Shown here: one piece after another, positions 10,526-21,788 of the stretch | Layout of the letters: each line of letters starts with the position of its first letter | Numbering within the stretch: position 1 is the stretch's first letter | Assembly (NCBI GenBank): GCA_020536535.1 | Contig: JAHLWZ010000470.1 | Location: forward strand, 1,537-65,536 | DNA: 64,000 bases | Direction: 5' to 3' | Origin: Pelomyxa schiedti | Taxonomy: Eukaryota > Evosea > Pelobiontida > Pelomyxidae | The notes under the pieces: model-generated | The model's input: only the letters and a program-made list of their open reading frames with translations | Database searches by the model: none | Told to the model about the DNA's origin: nothing | Translations under genes and position numbers: made by a program

Positions 10526-13500
10526 TTAGACACCATTAGCTTTCACAGGGATAGAAGGAGCCTCAGTAGGGCAGAGTAGTGGGCCTTTGTTGCCGGTGTT
10601 GTATTGCTGCAGGAAGGTTGCCCACTCTGCCAAAGTGGGATAAAGAGGTAGATTCCAGTTATAAGGAGTGTAGGAATTGAAGAAGATAAGGGACTGAATC
10701 AAGGCATTGGTGACATCCACATCCGTAACTGCTGCTCCAGATTCGATGTTCAGCACGGCAGCAATGTATTCCTGAGCCAAGGTGAAGTACATTCCATAAG
10801 ATCCAGCTGGCTCGGTGTTCATAACTTCAAGCCACGTCATTTCGGATATGAAGAACTGTTTGAGAAGGTGCTGGCCCCAATGAGGGTCACTGTCCATGTT
10901 GTTCTTCCACCACTCCTGGGTGTGCGTGCATCCCAGGGCGCACAGGACGTCCACCTGAACGGTAACGTTGTCACTCCAGGTAGTAAGGCCAGAGTCGACG
11001 GTCGTGGCGGAGATTTGGTCAACAACATCGAAGTGCCCGCAGTCGCACTTGAGAATGAGCGATTCGAAGCAATCTGTGAGTGGTGCCCCTGGGTCAGCCA
11101 CGTCAACGCACTGGCCTGGGAGAGTCATGCTGACGCTGTCTATCACATCCACGAGAGATACGCAGGAATCAAGCTATATGGTAAATGGGTTAGTACAATG
11201 AAACCAGATGTGGCTACACACTGTGCTCAGAAGTGACCAGTTGTCTGGGAAGTCTCCGATGGAGCTAGTGGCAGTCCCACCTAAGAAGGTAGGATCCGTA
11301 ACAACTGTAGCAGTTGCAACCTCATCATCGGCTGGAAGCGAAGACATGGACATTGTCCATGGGCAAGTTGCAATTGCACCAGGTATAAGCGTGTCCTGAG
11401 TGGAATACGGTTAGACGGAAATATGAAGTTACTGTGGAATGCACACTAAATCGCAAGGAGCTAGAGCACTTGTTCCACAGAATAGCACAGTAACAGAGTT
11501 AATAGTAGCGCTCTGATAAACATTGTTGTTCGTAACTTTCACTTCGCCATACACTGTGAAGTTGAAGTAATAAGGATCGGGATCCACTGTGTAGCAGTAC
11601 TCCTCAGTATAACCCTCATTGATCGAGAGGGTCAGTTCTGGCACAGTAGCAACCTTGGTCACAGTCCACGAGTATCCCATGTAGTATTGTCCAAAAATCG
11701 TCAGAAGGATATCAGCTTCGCAAGGAACATTCACTGTAGTCGTAACCGCGTCAGTCGACAATTCACTCTCGGTAGTGTTGCCCACAAGTCTGACGGTATT
11801 CAGGACATCAAACCGTTGGCACAGCATGTCCTCAGTGGAAATTTCTGTAGTGGTATCGAAGCTCCTGGACCCTGATGTGTAGCATTGTGGCGGAGCAAGT
11901 TCTCGATTGACTTGTTGACCGTTGAATGAAAGTTCGTCATTTATGTAGACACAGGGGTCAATCTAAAGGATCGGTTTTAAGTGTGGAAATAAGGGATGAA
12001 TATATTACCTCTTGGTACATCTGCCAGTAAACAGGGCCACAGCTTGAACCAGCATAACTAATGATGGGCTCCTCAATATAGATTGTAACGCTCAATAATG
12101 TATCTGCAGGCTGGGGTTCAGTGATGATTACATTAGCAAAGGAGCCGTAAAGGATATCTCCCGCATGAAGAACGAGACCATTCTAGAAGTAGTCAGGAAA
12201 ATTCTGGAAGAAGTGCATTGGGTTGGTACCACGGAGGTTTCATCACCACCAATTGTCCATGTGGGGGGAACTGTAATGCTGCCGTATTGTACAAGTACAG
12301 AAGACAGTGTGGCGCTAGACATTACGTTGGGATTGGAAATTGTAACCCCACCAGAGATCTGGTATTCCTCATCGTTGGTTCCAGTTTGCGTGATAGTGAT
12401 GTCATAGTGAATATGAGCAAAGGAATCGGGTTCAACGGTGATAGAGGAATCAGAGGCAGATTTCTCTACAAGCCACAAGTACCGCGTGTCATAGGTGCCA
12501 GTTACAGTGCAATCATAAGTCAAGGGGCATGGCACTTCAAATTGCACTTCAACAGTATTGCTGATATATTGGTCCCCGCTGTCATTTGTAACACCAACCA
12601 CATTGTCACGTATATCATGGTATCCGCATGTGCTTATGTCAACTTGGTAAATAAATTCATCAAACAGGCACTCGTGCCAATCAAAGCATTTCTGTCCAAG
12701 AGGTATTTCAACAGGATCCAAGTTGGCACTGTCCTGAGTGATATCTTTGAGTTCAATGCACTCATCCACCTGAGGGAAATTAAAACAATGAAGGTAGATG
12801 CGGAACTAACCAAGTTTTGCATCCAAATGGGAGTGTCGAGGGAACTGGAACCATGCACAGGGGAGCCAATTTGCGGCGTTACTACGACTTTGACTTGGGC
12901 AAACATGTTGTGGAAGTCATCTGGCAAAGGGAGTTTGTAATCGCACTTAATACTATCAGCAGCGCCAATTTCTACTAGTGTTGAAGGCTAGTATGTGGAA
13001 AAGTTAGAGAGAGATAATTAAGTGGAGAACAACCGAGTCGACGCAGCTTAAAGACAGTTGTTGTCCCTCAAAAACAGCATCCACAGTGACCCAAATGGAC
13101 TCTGAAGGGTATGGATTCCTCAGTAAGATAGAACCAGACAGAGCAACGTTTTCTCTGTGTCCACTCGGGGTCAAGTCCAACCTGTAGCTCAGGTCCAGTG
13201 GATTGCTACTTATTGGGAGTACGGGTTCCACAGGGGTGACACTCTTAGTGAGATTCCATGTAACTACCCAGTCATAAGACCCAGACGCCAGTGAACATAT
13301 GAGTACTCTGGGAAGGTAGCAGACACAGACGTGCTTGATTTCTGGTAGGTGACCGCCTTCATTGGGTGCAGTGTACATTTCTACATCGTCGAACTGTACG
13401 CCTCCTGGGCTGTAGCTGTGTACCCTGGCAGAGTTTTCTATCTTTGTGAGACAAGATGGAATGATGAAGAGTAATTTCTACCTCCTTTTAGAATGACCGC

Positions 13501-13828
13501 AGAAACAGGGAACGAAGACGTAAAACCACTCAAATGTTGTTCGCCGAAAGACCCAAGTGAAAACGTGCCTACTTCATCTATCGTGTAATCATTTTTCTCA
13601 GGGGGCCAATTGATCCTTTGAGCAACAATGAATGTATGGGGGGGAAAAAAAGCGTGCTTACAAATATTGCAACAAAGGGGCACCACAGTCGGCATTGAAA
13701 TCAACTTGTTGTTCAGATCTGGATAACGATATCAGGAGATAGTATGCAACACAAAGTACGAACCTCCCAGCGATTGCAGTACCCACGTAGAAATAAACAA
13801 GTCCAAAAATGAAAAGGCTGAAAGCCAT
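10526..13828 (-). CDS. Secreted repeat-domain surface protein with C-terminal TQ-WW-K module
   Basis: The start codon at 13828 gives MAFSLFIFGLVYFYVGTAIA, a clean signal peptide. Introns follow after residue 21 (GTTCGTAC to TATCCAG), near 13660 (GTAAGCAC to CTCAAAG) and near 13450, with more downstream. The body contains at least three copies of a domain of about 130-150 residues: SYDWVVTWNLTKS (near 13260), YDTRYLWLVEKS (near 12470) and YYMGYSWTVTKV (near 11670). Each is followed by an extended beta pattern ending in NPN/NNN plus A.I.SV.V, similar to repeats in bacterial cell-surface adhesins. The C-terminus reads CTHTQEWWKNN, then QEYIAAVLN and FFNSYTP, resembling the bacterial TQGYWK module. 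I see no membrane anchor, so it is probably secreted or wall/matrix-bound. Function as matrix or adhesion protein is inference. Confidence 0.7.
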
Positions 13829-14187
13829 AGTTTATACAAAAGTAGTTTTGGTGTCGAGTTTAAAAATAAAACAATTAAAACTGAATAATGATACCAAAAA
13901 ACCAACGGATTTATAAATGCAGTGCAGGGCAATAGTGTCAATGTGTCACATTCCTTCTACGCCACCCGTTGCGAAAAGATGTTTTGATGAAAAAATCCCT
14001 TCAATTTTTCTTTTTTCTTTGTTTATCGTCTGACAACATTCACCTGGCACCCTGTCAAGCACAACCCATCTAAATGGTAGGTAACCCGTAGCAACAAGAT
14101 TGGACGCGTGCTTCCCCACCAAATGATTGGGATCCTTAAACTTGGTATAAGATCCGCAATTGCCGTAGCAATCTACGCCGCTAGACC
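13829..14187. promoter_or_regulatory. Divergent intergenic region
   Basis: 359 bp separate the start of the minus-strand surface-protein gene from the start of the plus-strand exosome gene. It must hold both promoters. I see no clear TATA element or known operator, only AT-rich sequence near 13840-14040. Confidence 0.4.
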
Positions 14188-15261
14188 ATGTCGGTGAGTG
14201 CCCTGATGGCCGAACAACGCACAGTCCTCACTGTTCCTTTTTCCCTAAGTATAGAGAATTGTTGTCACCTGAGGGACTTCGTGTCGATGGAAGACGTGCA
14301 ACCGAGTTGCGGCACATCGACTGCGCAATGGGGATTTTTACTCACACGGACGGTTCTGCCTTCTTCAAGATGGGCAATACACTAGCTTGTGCGTGTCCTC
14401 CTGTATTTTTGATGATTGCACTCGAAAATGCATGCTTGTGCCTGATTATATTATATTTAGTGGCTGCCGTTTACGGCCCGCGTGAACCGGCTCGCGGTAA
14501 GCCGTCTCACTCTCGAGCGTCTATCGAATGCAGCTTCACAATGGCAACATTCAGTACCCCAATGCGCAAGAAGACCACAAAGGACAGGTTCCTTTTTCCC
14601 TCTCGCTTGGGTGTTTTCATCGATGGCACTCTTTTAACTCATTTAGAAACACTACCGACGTTGCAGTAATGCTGAAACAGATATTCGAATCTGTTATTCT
14701 AACTTCTTTATATCCCGGCTCCGTTATCAGTGTATTTGTACAAATACTTCAATCCGATGGAGGTTTGTGCCTTCCATGCTGTTTCGCTTCTTCCAACCGG
14801 ATTAGGAGTACGACCATGTGCGATTAATGCCGCTACCCTGGCTCTTGTCAATGCCGGCATTCCAATGAAGGACTTGGTGTGCGCATGCTCTGCTGGTGCT
14901 GTTGATGGCACTCCTCTATTGGGTTTGTGAACCGGTTCGTTTTCTTCCCTTGGTATTCATCAAGACCTCTAGATTTAAATAACATTGAGGAGTCAGCAGG
15001 TGGTGCGGAGTTACCAATAGCGCTCCTGCCTAAAACCAGCACAGTATCCCTGGTTCAGCTAACTTCAAAGCTTGCCCTGGCCCAGTTCAAGACGGTACTT
15101 TTCACTTCCGAGGTGGTTTTATTACCTACATTCTGCAGATAGTTGACCTTGCCAGCGACGGCTGCCGAGGAGTGCATACTGTGATGGTGGCGAAGATAAA
15201 AGAGCATGAAACAACAGAGCTGCAAGCACGGGGCTCTGCCTTCGCCAACTCTGTCCTCTAG
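14188..15261 (+). CDS. EXOSC4: Exosome complex subunit Rrp41 (EXOSC4-like, RNase PH fold)
   Basis: Seven exons, all in phase: 14188-14193, 14250-14388, 14461-14587, 14647-14762, 14806-14922, 14973-15094 and 15139-15261. The product begins MSYRELLSPEGLRVDGRR, the standard Rrp41 opening, then MGIFTHTDGSAFFKMGNT, VYGPREPARG, FATFST-type sequence (MATFSTPMRKK), VFVQILQSDGG, NAGIPMKDLVCACSAG and EESAGGAELPIALLP, each in the order found in human EXOSC4. The length (about 240 residues) fits the family. In eukaryotes this subunit is part of the six-membered RNase-PH ring of the RNA exosome, which processes and degrades RNA from the 3' end in nucleus and cytoplasm; the ring itself is usually catalytically dead. 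Introns are 43-72 nt. Confidence 0.93.
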
Positions 15262-15493
15262 AAACTACCTTACAGTCCATGTTGGGCCCAACTGATATGC
15301 ACCAAAGCCCGAATAGGGTAACTTCAAAAAAATTACCGATTTTCAGAATGAACCATCGAACAAACAAGAAAAAAAAAACAACAACAAAAGCCACGGGGTC
15401 TTTGGGGAGATCTACGTGCAACGAGAAAGCACCCACACCACACGTGGGAGTAGATCTGCATACCATAATCTTGTCGAGTTAGATCGCGCGAAG

Positions 15494-17986
15494 ATGTATG
15501 TATACGTACCGCTGGTTTACAACCCGCCTCCGCCGCTGCCGCCTCCCCCTGCATCTCTGCCATTAACTGTTGACCAACACGCCGACGCCTCCCCTAGTGC
15601 CCCTTCGCCATCTCAAGGTTTTTTTTTTTTGTTTGTTTGTTTGTTTGTTTGTTTGTTTGTTTGTTGTTGCTGTTGTTATTCCGATGCATGATGACAATAA
15701 TGAACTAAATCACAGGCCCTCCGGGATCGTGGGATGTATTTGGCTCACTTTCTAGAATATTGAATTATTCGAGCGAGCTTTGTGAAAAAGGAATAGAGAA
15801 AGTCTCTTCTGAGGTTTTTTTAGAACTTTTCTTTGACACTGGAATAGCTAATTTTATCAAGGTAAAGCAAGCTGCTCATGCATACTCAGATAGTGTTTTT
15901 CGTTCGTATTTTAGATTACCTCCTGAGGAAGAGTTTCTTGGGGGTACGCGAAATGGAGATTAGTAAAAATGCACCCTAATGTGGAACAGAGTTCTGGTGC
16001 CGTGGAATCAGTGGGGGCCATATCATTACCGTAACCATTTTCCTATCTACCAACTATTTTGGTTTCCTTCTCGAACACCAGGGTCAAAAAGAGACTGTAT
16101 GACAAGCAACATCCCTCAACTCTTATAATACAAAAAAAGGTGATGTTTCCAATGAGAAATATTGTCTCCTGGCAAAGGGCAGTTCAAACGCGACATCACA
16201 ATGGATTACCCAATTTCGTTGTTGATACCTCAGCATCGAAATTTGACGCGATTCAGATATACACTGATGACTTTAGGGTTCGAAATTCCCAGTGTGTGAA
16301 TCAACTGAACCTCATTCTAGATGCACGTTTTTTATGGGTTCTACCACTTCACTAAATTCTGCCAAACTTTTGACAGTACCTGGCGGTTTGAACCACTTCC
16401 CTTCTTCCATCATTCATTGTTCATAGAGTAGCGAAACGGTTTAGTGGCTCCCTTACGCATCACCAGCATAGGAGATGCATTTCTGACTCTTCTTTTCAAG
16501 CATTAAAACTCAAAACGCAGGTGCCAAATACATAGAAAGGCATCCTTTTTCTAAAAAGAGATACAAGGTACAGACCGAGCAAAGTCTCTCTTGCACTGAT
16601 CCCAGTGATGATGGAAGTCTCTCTTCTTCTCACGGCAACCATACCAGTGATGCGGACACTGCTTTTCCAATTCATTCTGAGGGTGGCACTGTTCCTTCTG
16701 CCGCCGTAAACCTGCCCAACTCACCAGCCAGCGCTCGTCTCCTTGTGGCTGAACAATCTCATTCTCACATAAAACGGAAACTCCGTCTGGAGTGTGGAGT
16801 ATCAGTAAGAAAGGACTCGAGTTACGCCTGTCACCCCAAAACAAACAACCACTCCTACCCAAAGCGAAGCCTCAGTGTTGATAGTGCCACCAGCACCCGT
16901 CCACAGGTATACAGACACAGGAAACACAGACGAACACACCAACAAACTCCATTAAATGTACCACGTCATTCCCGGCAGCGCTGCAGGAACCTAACCTGCA
17001 GTAATGCCGAGAACAACACAGAACCCACCCCCACTTCTTCATCACCACCAACAATATCATCTCTAAACATTAATGCAAATATCATCACCACATATAGTGT
17101 CTACACCTTACAACCACCAGAGGCTAATCAACAAGCAGCAACTCCACAGCAACTTCAACAATTTAGACCTTCTGCAGATTGTAACTGCCCGAAGGATCTC
17201 ATGGAATCTACTCGACACAATTCCAGAAAAACTAAAGGCAAATCAACAACCAAAACTGCACATGAAAAACTCCGGCCACATCCTTCTTGCTGTCAGCAAC
17301 CCAGGCAATGCACATCTCCTATCAGGACCAAACGTTTATATCACAAACGATGGAGATGGAGAACCCAAGAAAGTGGATGTCTGAGTGACGTGGAAGGGGC
17401 AGATGATGAATGGGAAGGGAGTGCTATGGGAAGGAGGCCCCATGAAAGTTCAGGCTCCACCAGTAGTGAAGCAAGTAAATGCAGTGGTGCCAGTGCAGAT
17501 GTAAGCTCCTGTCAGTCCGGCAGTGATGACAGCAATGCAGAACGTGCCCACACTACCCCAAATCCAAGTGCCACATTACCCTCCCCTGAGAGTGGAGTTG
17601 ATAAAAGCTCAAGTGTTCCTGCTTTAATGCCGAGTCCTACACCTTCTCAGGCAACGGACGCAACAAACATTACTCAGTCTGTGTCGAAGCACATGCATTT
17701 GGTTGGATTCCTCCCAGACGTTCCCACTACTTTGCCGTCACTGGATGCATACCAGAAAGATAGCGAATCGGCTCCCCTAGAAACAATCACAGGTACAGGG
17801 ACCGCAACACCACAAAAGTGCCCCGCTGAGTTGGAGGCCAAATCCAGAGGAAAATCAAAACGGAGAGCCACCACCGCACCACCAACCGGCTCTCAGCACC
17901 AACATCACATCAACAAGAATCACCACAAAGCCACACTACACAAAGCCAACCAGGAGCCCCACACCACATCCCCTCCAAACTTGTAG
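15494..17986 (+). CDS. GRAM-domain protein with long disordered tail
   Basis: The start at 15494 gives a proline-rich leader (VYNPPPPLPPPP), followed by an intron filled by TTTG repeats. The next exons give SVFRSYFRLPPEEEFLGEF, then IFLSTNYFGFLLEHQGQKET, VMFPMRNIVSW, AIQIYTDDF and FYGFYHFTKF. This matches the order of a GRAM domain (the LPxEExxLG start, STNYxxF, IPxxxI, IQIxT, FxxF), a PH-like module that binds membrane lipids in proteins such as TBC1D8/9 and myotubularins. Introns of about 45-55 nt separate each block in phase. After about 16560 the product becomes low-complexity, Ser/Thr/His/Pro-rich, to the stop at 17984. Between about 16905 and 17385 a second frame is also open and partly protein-like, so exon structure there is uncertain. 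Role in membrane contact or trafficking is inference from GRAM. Confidence 0.7.
15629..15664 (+). repeat. (TTTG)n microsatellite in a GRAM-gene intron
   Basis: A poly-T run followed by about eight TTTG units just after the splice donor of the first intron. Confidence 0.9.
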
Positions 17987-18126
17987 TTTACAGTACTAGC
18001 ACAGACACACTAACTTACCCCCCCGCTACCCCCACTCCCCCTATCTAACCCTAAGCAAAAACGAAAGAAAAGAAGCCGGCTTCTTCCCGCCACAGCTGGC
18101 CACCCAACAAGCCCGCGGCCCTCGCC

Positions 18127-18468
18127 CTAGGGCTTTATTGTAACCGTGTATTCTCTACAGCCAGAATAAGACACCATAGTGGCGTAGCCACTGACCATCA
18201 CCCTGAAGGTGAAGGCTCCCGCCGCGGCGGGGGTGCCCTGCACCAGCACGGTCTTGTCCGACTCCTTCCACGCCAGGGCCAGGCCCGGGGGCAGCCCGCC
18301 CCTGTGGAGGTGGCACTCCCTGATGGCCCTCGTCTCCAGCTGGATGGTGCCGGTGTAGGGCGCGCCGACTTGGCCCGGCGGCAGCGGCCCAGACAGCCGT
18401 ATGTTGTTGACTGCGTCGGGGTCGTCGTGGACAGTGTCGAAGTTTGTTGTCGTCAAAGCACCACCCAT
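18127..18468 (-). CDS. Small putative Ig-like (He_PIG-type) protein
   Basis: A single exon of about 113 residues starting MGGALTTTNFDTVHD at 18468. It contains LSGPLPPGQVGAPYTGTI, GGLPPGLAL and VLVQGTPAAAGAFTFRVMV, which is the pattern of the putative Ig domain He_PIG (LPPG..G..Y....L..GG.LPPGL.L....G...GTP...G.F.F.V.V). Such domains normally occur in tandem in secreted bacterial and protist surface proteins. Here there is one copy, no signal peptide, and a Gly at position 2 with Thr at 6 that would suit N-myristoylation. The frame is open upstream to 18585, but ATG at 18468 is the better start. It is very GC-rich. It shares a 69-bp divergent spacer with the phosphatase-Nudix gene. Confidence 0.65.
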   Translation of the reverse strand: MGGALTTTNFDTVHDDPDAVNNIRLSGPLPPGQVGAPYTGTIQLETRAIRECHLHRGGLPPGLALAWKESDKTVLVQGTPAAAGAFTFRVMVSGYATMVSYSGCREYTVTIKP

Positions 18469-18537
18469 CACTCTGTAAGGCAGGTTTTTTTTTGACTTCT
18501 TGTTCGTCGTTGTTCTTTGGAATCGCGGCGAAACACG
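18469..18537. promoter_or_regulatory. 69-bp divergent promoter
   Basis: The start codons of the minus-strand Ig-like gene (18468) and the plus-strand phosphatase-Nudix gene (18538) lie only 69 bp apart. Both 5' leaders and both promoters have to fit here or overlap the coding regions. The stretch contains a poly-T run and no recognised motif. Confidence 0.5.
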
Positions 18538-20129
18538 ATGAACGGGATGAGCGGGGGCGTGGTGGTGGTTATGAGGCACGGGCACAGCGTCGCCAACGAG
18601 AGGGGAGTGATCAACAGCAGCCCGGCGACGGCGACGCGGCCCGAGTGGGGGCTCACTGGTCTGGGGGCGCAGCAGGCCTCACGGTGTGAGCTACCTGCGC
18701 TGTTGACTGGTGCTTCTGCAGTGCGTGAGGCTAGATGTTCCAGACGAAACATTGTTTTTACTAAAATTTTATTTTGGTTTTTTTTTTTTTTTTTTTTCTT
18801 ACTTGGGGATTCAGGTTGTTGTGTGCACCTCTGACTTTACAAGGGCTGTGGAAACTGCTGATATTGTAATTGAAAGGCTGGGGGCCTTGGGGGTTACTGT
18901 CACAAAATTAGTTGAAATGGACCTGAGGGAGAGGAACTTTGGACCTCTGTTGGAGGGTGAACCAACTTCAAGGTATCAACCTAGTAAGTTTTTTTTTTGA
19001 CATTTTTACAATTGGGGAAAGGTATGAAGAAGTGTGGCAAAAGGACAAACTTGGCACAGATTTCGAAGGTGCTGAAAATGTGAATGCTGTGAGGGAACGA
19101 GCACTTGGCGTTTTGAGAAGGATTGAATCCACACACCCTGGATGCCCCATTGTGGTTGTGAGCCATGGTGATGTGTTGCAAATACTACAGACGGCATTCG
19201 TAAACTTCCCTGCAACCCAGCACCGTTCAGTGCAACACCTGGAAAATGCACAACCCAGAATCGTGCAACAACCTTCACCAAGAACTGCAGCCCTTTCAGC
19301 TGCGGAGACTCCTGCGTGCCTCTCTATCCTACCACCCCCAATTGTGAAACTCACAACCTCGCAAGAATTAGCTACGGGGCGGTGGGTGAAGTTTTTCAAG
19401 ACCAGTTATGTTGACGAAAACGATTCTGCCACAATACGTGTGAGAGAATTTCCCATTCCATCTAGCACGCCATTTAACATAGAAAGGAATGCGAGCACTT
19501 TGATCGTACAAACCGACCACCAGTGTCAGATGGAGTAGATATTCTACCAATCATCAAACAACGCGGAAAACCAAATTCCCTATTGCTTGTAACCCAATAC
19601 CGTCCACCAGTGGGCACTCACTCCCTGGAATTCCCAGCAGGCAAGTATTTTTTCCGGAAATGCATCCCTTCACTTACCAATACAAAATTAGGGCTGGTGG
19701 ATAAAGGTGAGACGCCAGCACAGGCTGCTCTCAGAGAATTGAAGGAGGAAACTGGATTTCAGGGGAAGATTATTTCTGAGAGCCCTGTTATTTTCTATGA
19801 TGTCTCTATCACAAGTGATAACGGAATTCTTTTTGTTGTGGAGGTAATTTACCCTTTTGCTTATGCCCGTCTCCTCTTATAATTTTTGAGTTTACAGGTT
19901 GATGTTGACGATGAAGTGAACCAGAGCCCAAAGCAACATTTAGATGACGGGGAGCACATCCACATACTAATAATACCCATTGGTCAACTCAGCAGCACCA
20001 TGGAAGGTTTATTTCCTTTTTTCGTTTTATTTGGCCCTAATATTACTCGTAGAATTCTCCCGCAAGGGTTATGTCATTGACTCCAAAGTCCAAGCTGTGT
20101 GCATGGGATTGCAGTGGTCTTTGAGTTGA
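18538..20129 (+). CDS. Histidine phosphatase fused to NUDT5-like ADP-ribose pyrophosphatase
   Basis: The N-terminal half is a histidine-phosphatase (PGM-like) domain: VVVVMRHGHSVANERG holds the catalytic RHG, VVCTSDFTRAVETADIV the second Arg, and PIVVVSHGDVLQILQTAF the second catalytic His. Without an interrupting stop, the same frame runs into TGRWVKFFKTSYVDENDSA, the N-terminal strand of NUDT5, then LLLVTQYRPPVGTHSLEFPAG and the Nudix box GETPAQAALRELKEETGF (G-x5-E-x7-REUxEE). Segments DGEHIHILIIPIG and KGYVIDSKVQAVCMGLQ complete a NUDT5-type fold. NUDT5 hydrolyses ADP-ribose to AMP and ribose-5-phosphate in the cytosol. Introns lie at 18973-19021, about 19642-19692, 19843-19898 and 20006-20060. 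The junction of the first exon, across a long poly-T intron, is not resolved. Two genes instead of a fusion would need a hidden splice in 19190-19330. Confidence 0.8.
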
Positions 20130-20529
20130 AGTTCCTGGCCGCCTTTTTGTAGATCAAGTTCCCTTCCTTCTTTGTGATCATTTGATGATCTATTGGGTTT
20201 CTCTTTTGGGAGCTTGGCAGCTGACGTCGGTTTGGGCCCAAAATCAAAACAGGCGCCAGGCAACGGCGCAGGCACCTTTTTATTTTTCCAAACTTTTTTT
20301 CTGGGAAGATCGTTTCGATAAACAAAAACCTGTTGAACCAGCAAACAAACAAAACAAAAAAAAAACCTCGACCAACCTTGAGGTCCGGAGGGTGTGTTCC
20401 TTGTTTTGTACCTGTTCCTACGTAGGATGATAGCGGCATCAACATACGGTACTGTGAGATCTGTGTTTCGTTTCGTCTTTGAGATCTAACACGCGGTCAG
20501 ACGTGAGACCCCTTTCCAGAATCCACACT

Positions 20530-21438
20530 ATGCTCAGCTCGTTCTTTGGTTTTAAGCCCCAACACCAAGCCATTGTTCCTCCCAGTCCTCGGTCTCAGGT
20601 CATTTTGTTGCCGCCACAAAATAGGTGTGTTTTAACACCAAGAAAACCACCCAATCTCCTAACTGATTTTGAAGGGCCCCCGGCCAGTGGAAGAAAACTC
20701 TTGTTCTTGATCTTGATGAGACGTTAATACACAGTTCGTTGGTGGTAAGTGCTCACTCTCTTACTCTGTGTCAATCCTGGGTAATCGTTTGTTACTAGCC
20801 TGTTCCGAATACGGATTTTACCTTCACTTTGCAAGTTGAGGGTCAAACAGTCACTGTGTACGTCTCCAAGAGACCTGGAGTCGATCAATTCCTGCGAGAA
20901 CTAAAAGAAAAATTCGAATTAGTAGTTTTCACTGCCAGCATACCTCAGGTAAACAAATCGACACTGGCACTCTAAGAACACGCACCTGACGATCACAACA
21001 GACATATCCCACCATACATACAAACTTTTGGTGGTGTTGTAACTTGCTTCCAGTATGCTGATGCAGTACTGGACCTGCTCGATAGAGATAAACTTATCTC
21101 GGCCCGCATTTATCGAGAATCCTGCGTAGTTATCAACGGAATTTATGTGAAGGTTCCTTCCCCCCCCTTCTTGCCCTTTTCCCTCTCCAACTTCGAATCA
21201 CTAGGACCTTCGAGGTTTAGGGAGGGACCTCAAGGACACCATCCTTCTCGACAACACTCCGGGATCCTATCTGCTTCAACCGCAGAACGGCCTCGGAATC
21301 ACATCCTGGACAGAGGATCAGCGCGACGCGGAGCTGAACAACCTTCTGCCGTTCCTAAGTGAACTGGCAGTGTGCTCCGACGTGAGGATCAAGCTGTCAG
21401 AGATGGACTGGCAAGAAGGTGACGAAATCTTCTTGTAA
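20530..21438 (+). CDS. SCP/CTDSP-like HAD phosphatase
   Basis: The start at 20530 is followed by a short proline-rich N-terminus. A 47-nt intron (about 20626-20672) joins in phase to WKKTLVLDLDETLIHSS, the DxDxT motif of FCP1/SCP phosphatases. Later blocks are VYVSKRPGVDQFLREL, FELVVFTASIPQ, YADAVLDLLDRDKLISAR, IYRESCVV, DLRGLGRDLKDTILLDNTP and NGLGITSWTEDQRD, all in the order of human CTDSP1/CTDSPL, including the late catalytic acidic residue in LLDN. Family members dephosphorylate serines of the RNA polymerase II C-terminal domain and other nuclear proteins. It has five exons with introns of 47-75 nt. The length of about 235 residues fits the family. The product ends EGDEIFL at 21438. Confidence 0.9.
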
Positions 21439-21788
21439 CCACCACAACAGCAACAACCACCACACACACGACGTGTACGACTGCCGGCGTAATGTACATA
21501 TAGCGTTGGCGCAACGCTCTCCCACACCAACAAAAGGTGTTTTGGGCTTCATCATTACATGTAAAACGAAAATCAACACCAACCTTCCTTGCTTTCAGCT
21601 CTTCTTTTTGTTTCAAAAAAAACCGAATCTCGGCAATTTCGTCTCCTGCTCATATTTTTTCTTCCGGTAACACTTAAGTTCCCTAACCTTGTTACGGTAA
21701 CCGTCTTTCAGCCACCTGATAAAGCAAACATACGTATCAACGAAATACAAATCAAAACAAACAACAACTAAGGGGAGCAATCACGAGA

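Noticed and set aside
15600..15670. TTTG run as a CRISPR-like or promoter repeat
   Set aside because: It is a simple microsatellite inside an intron.
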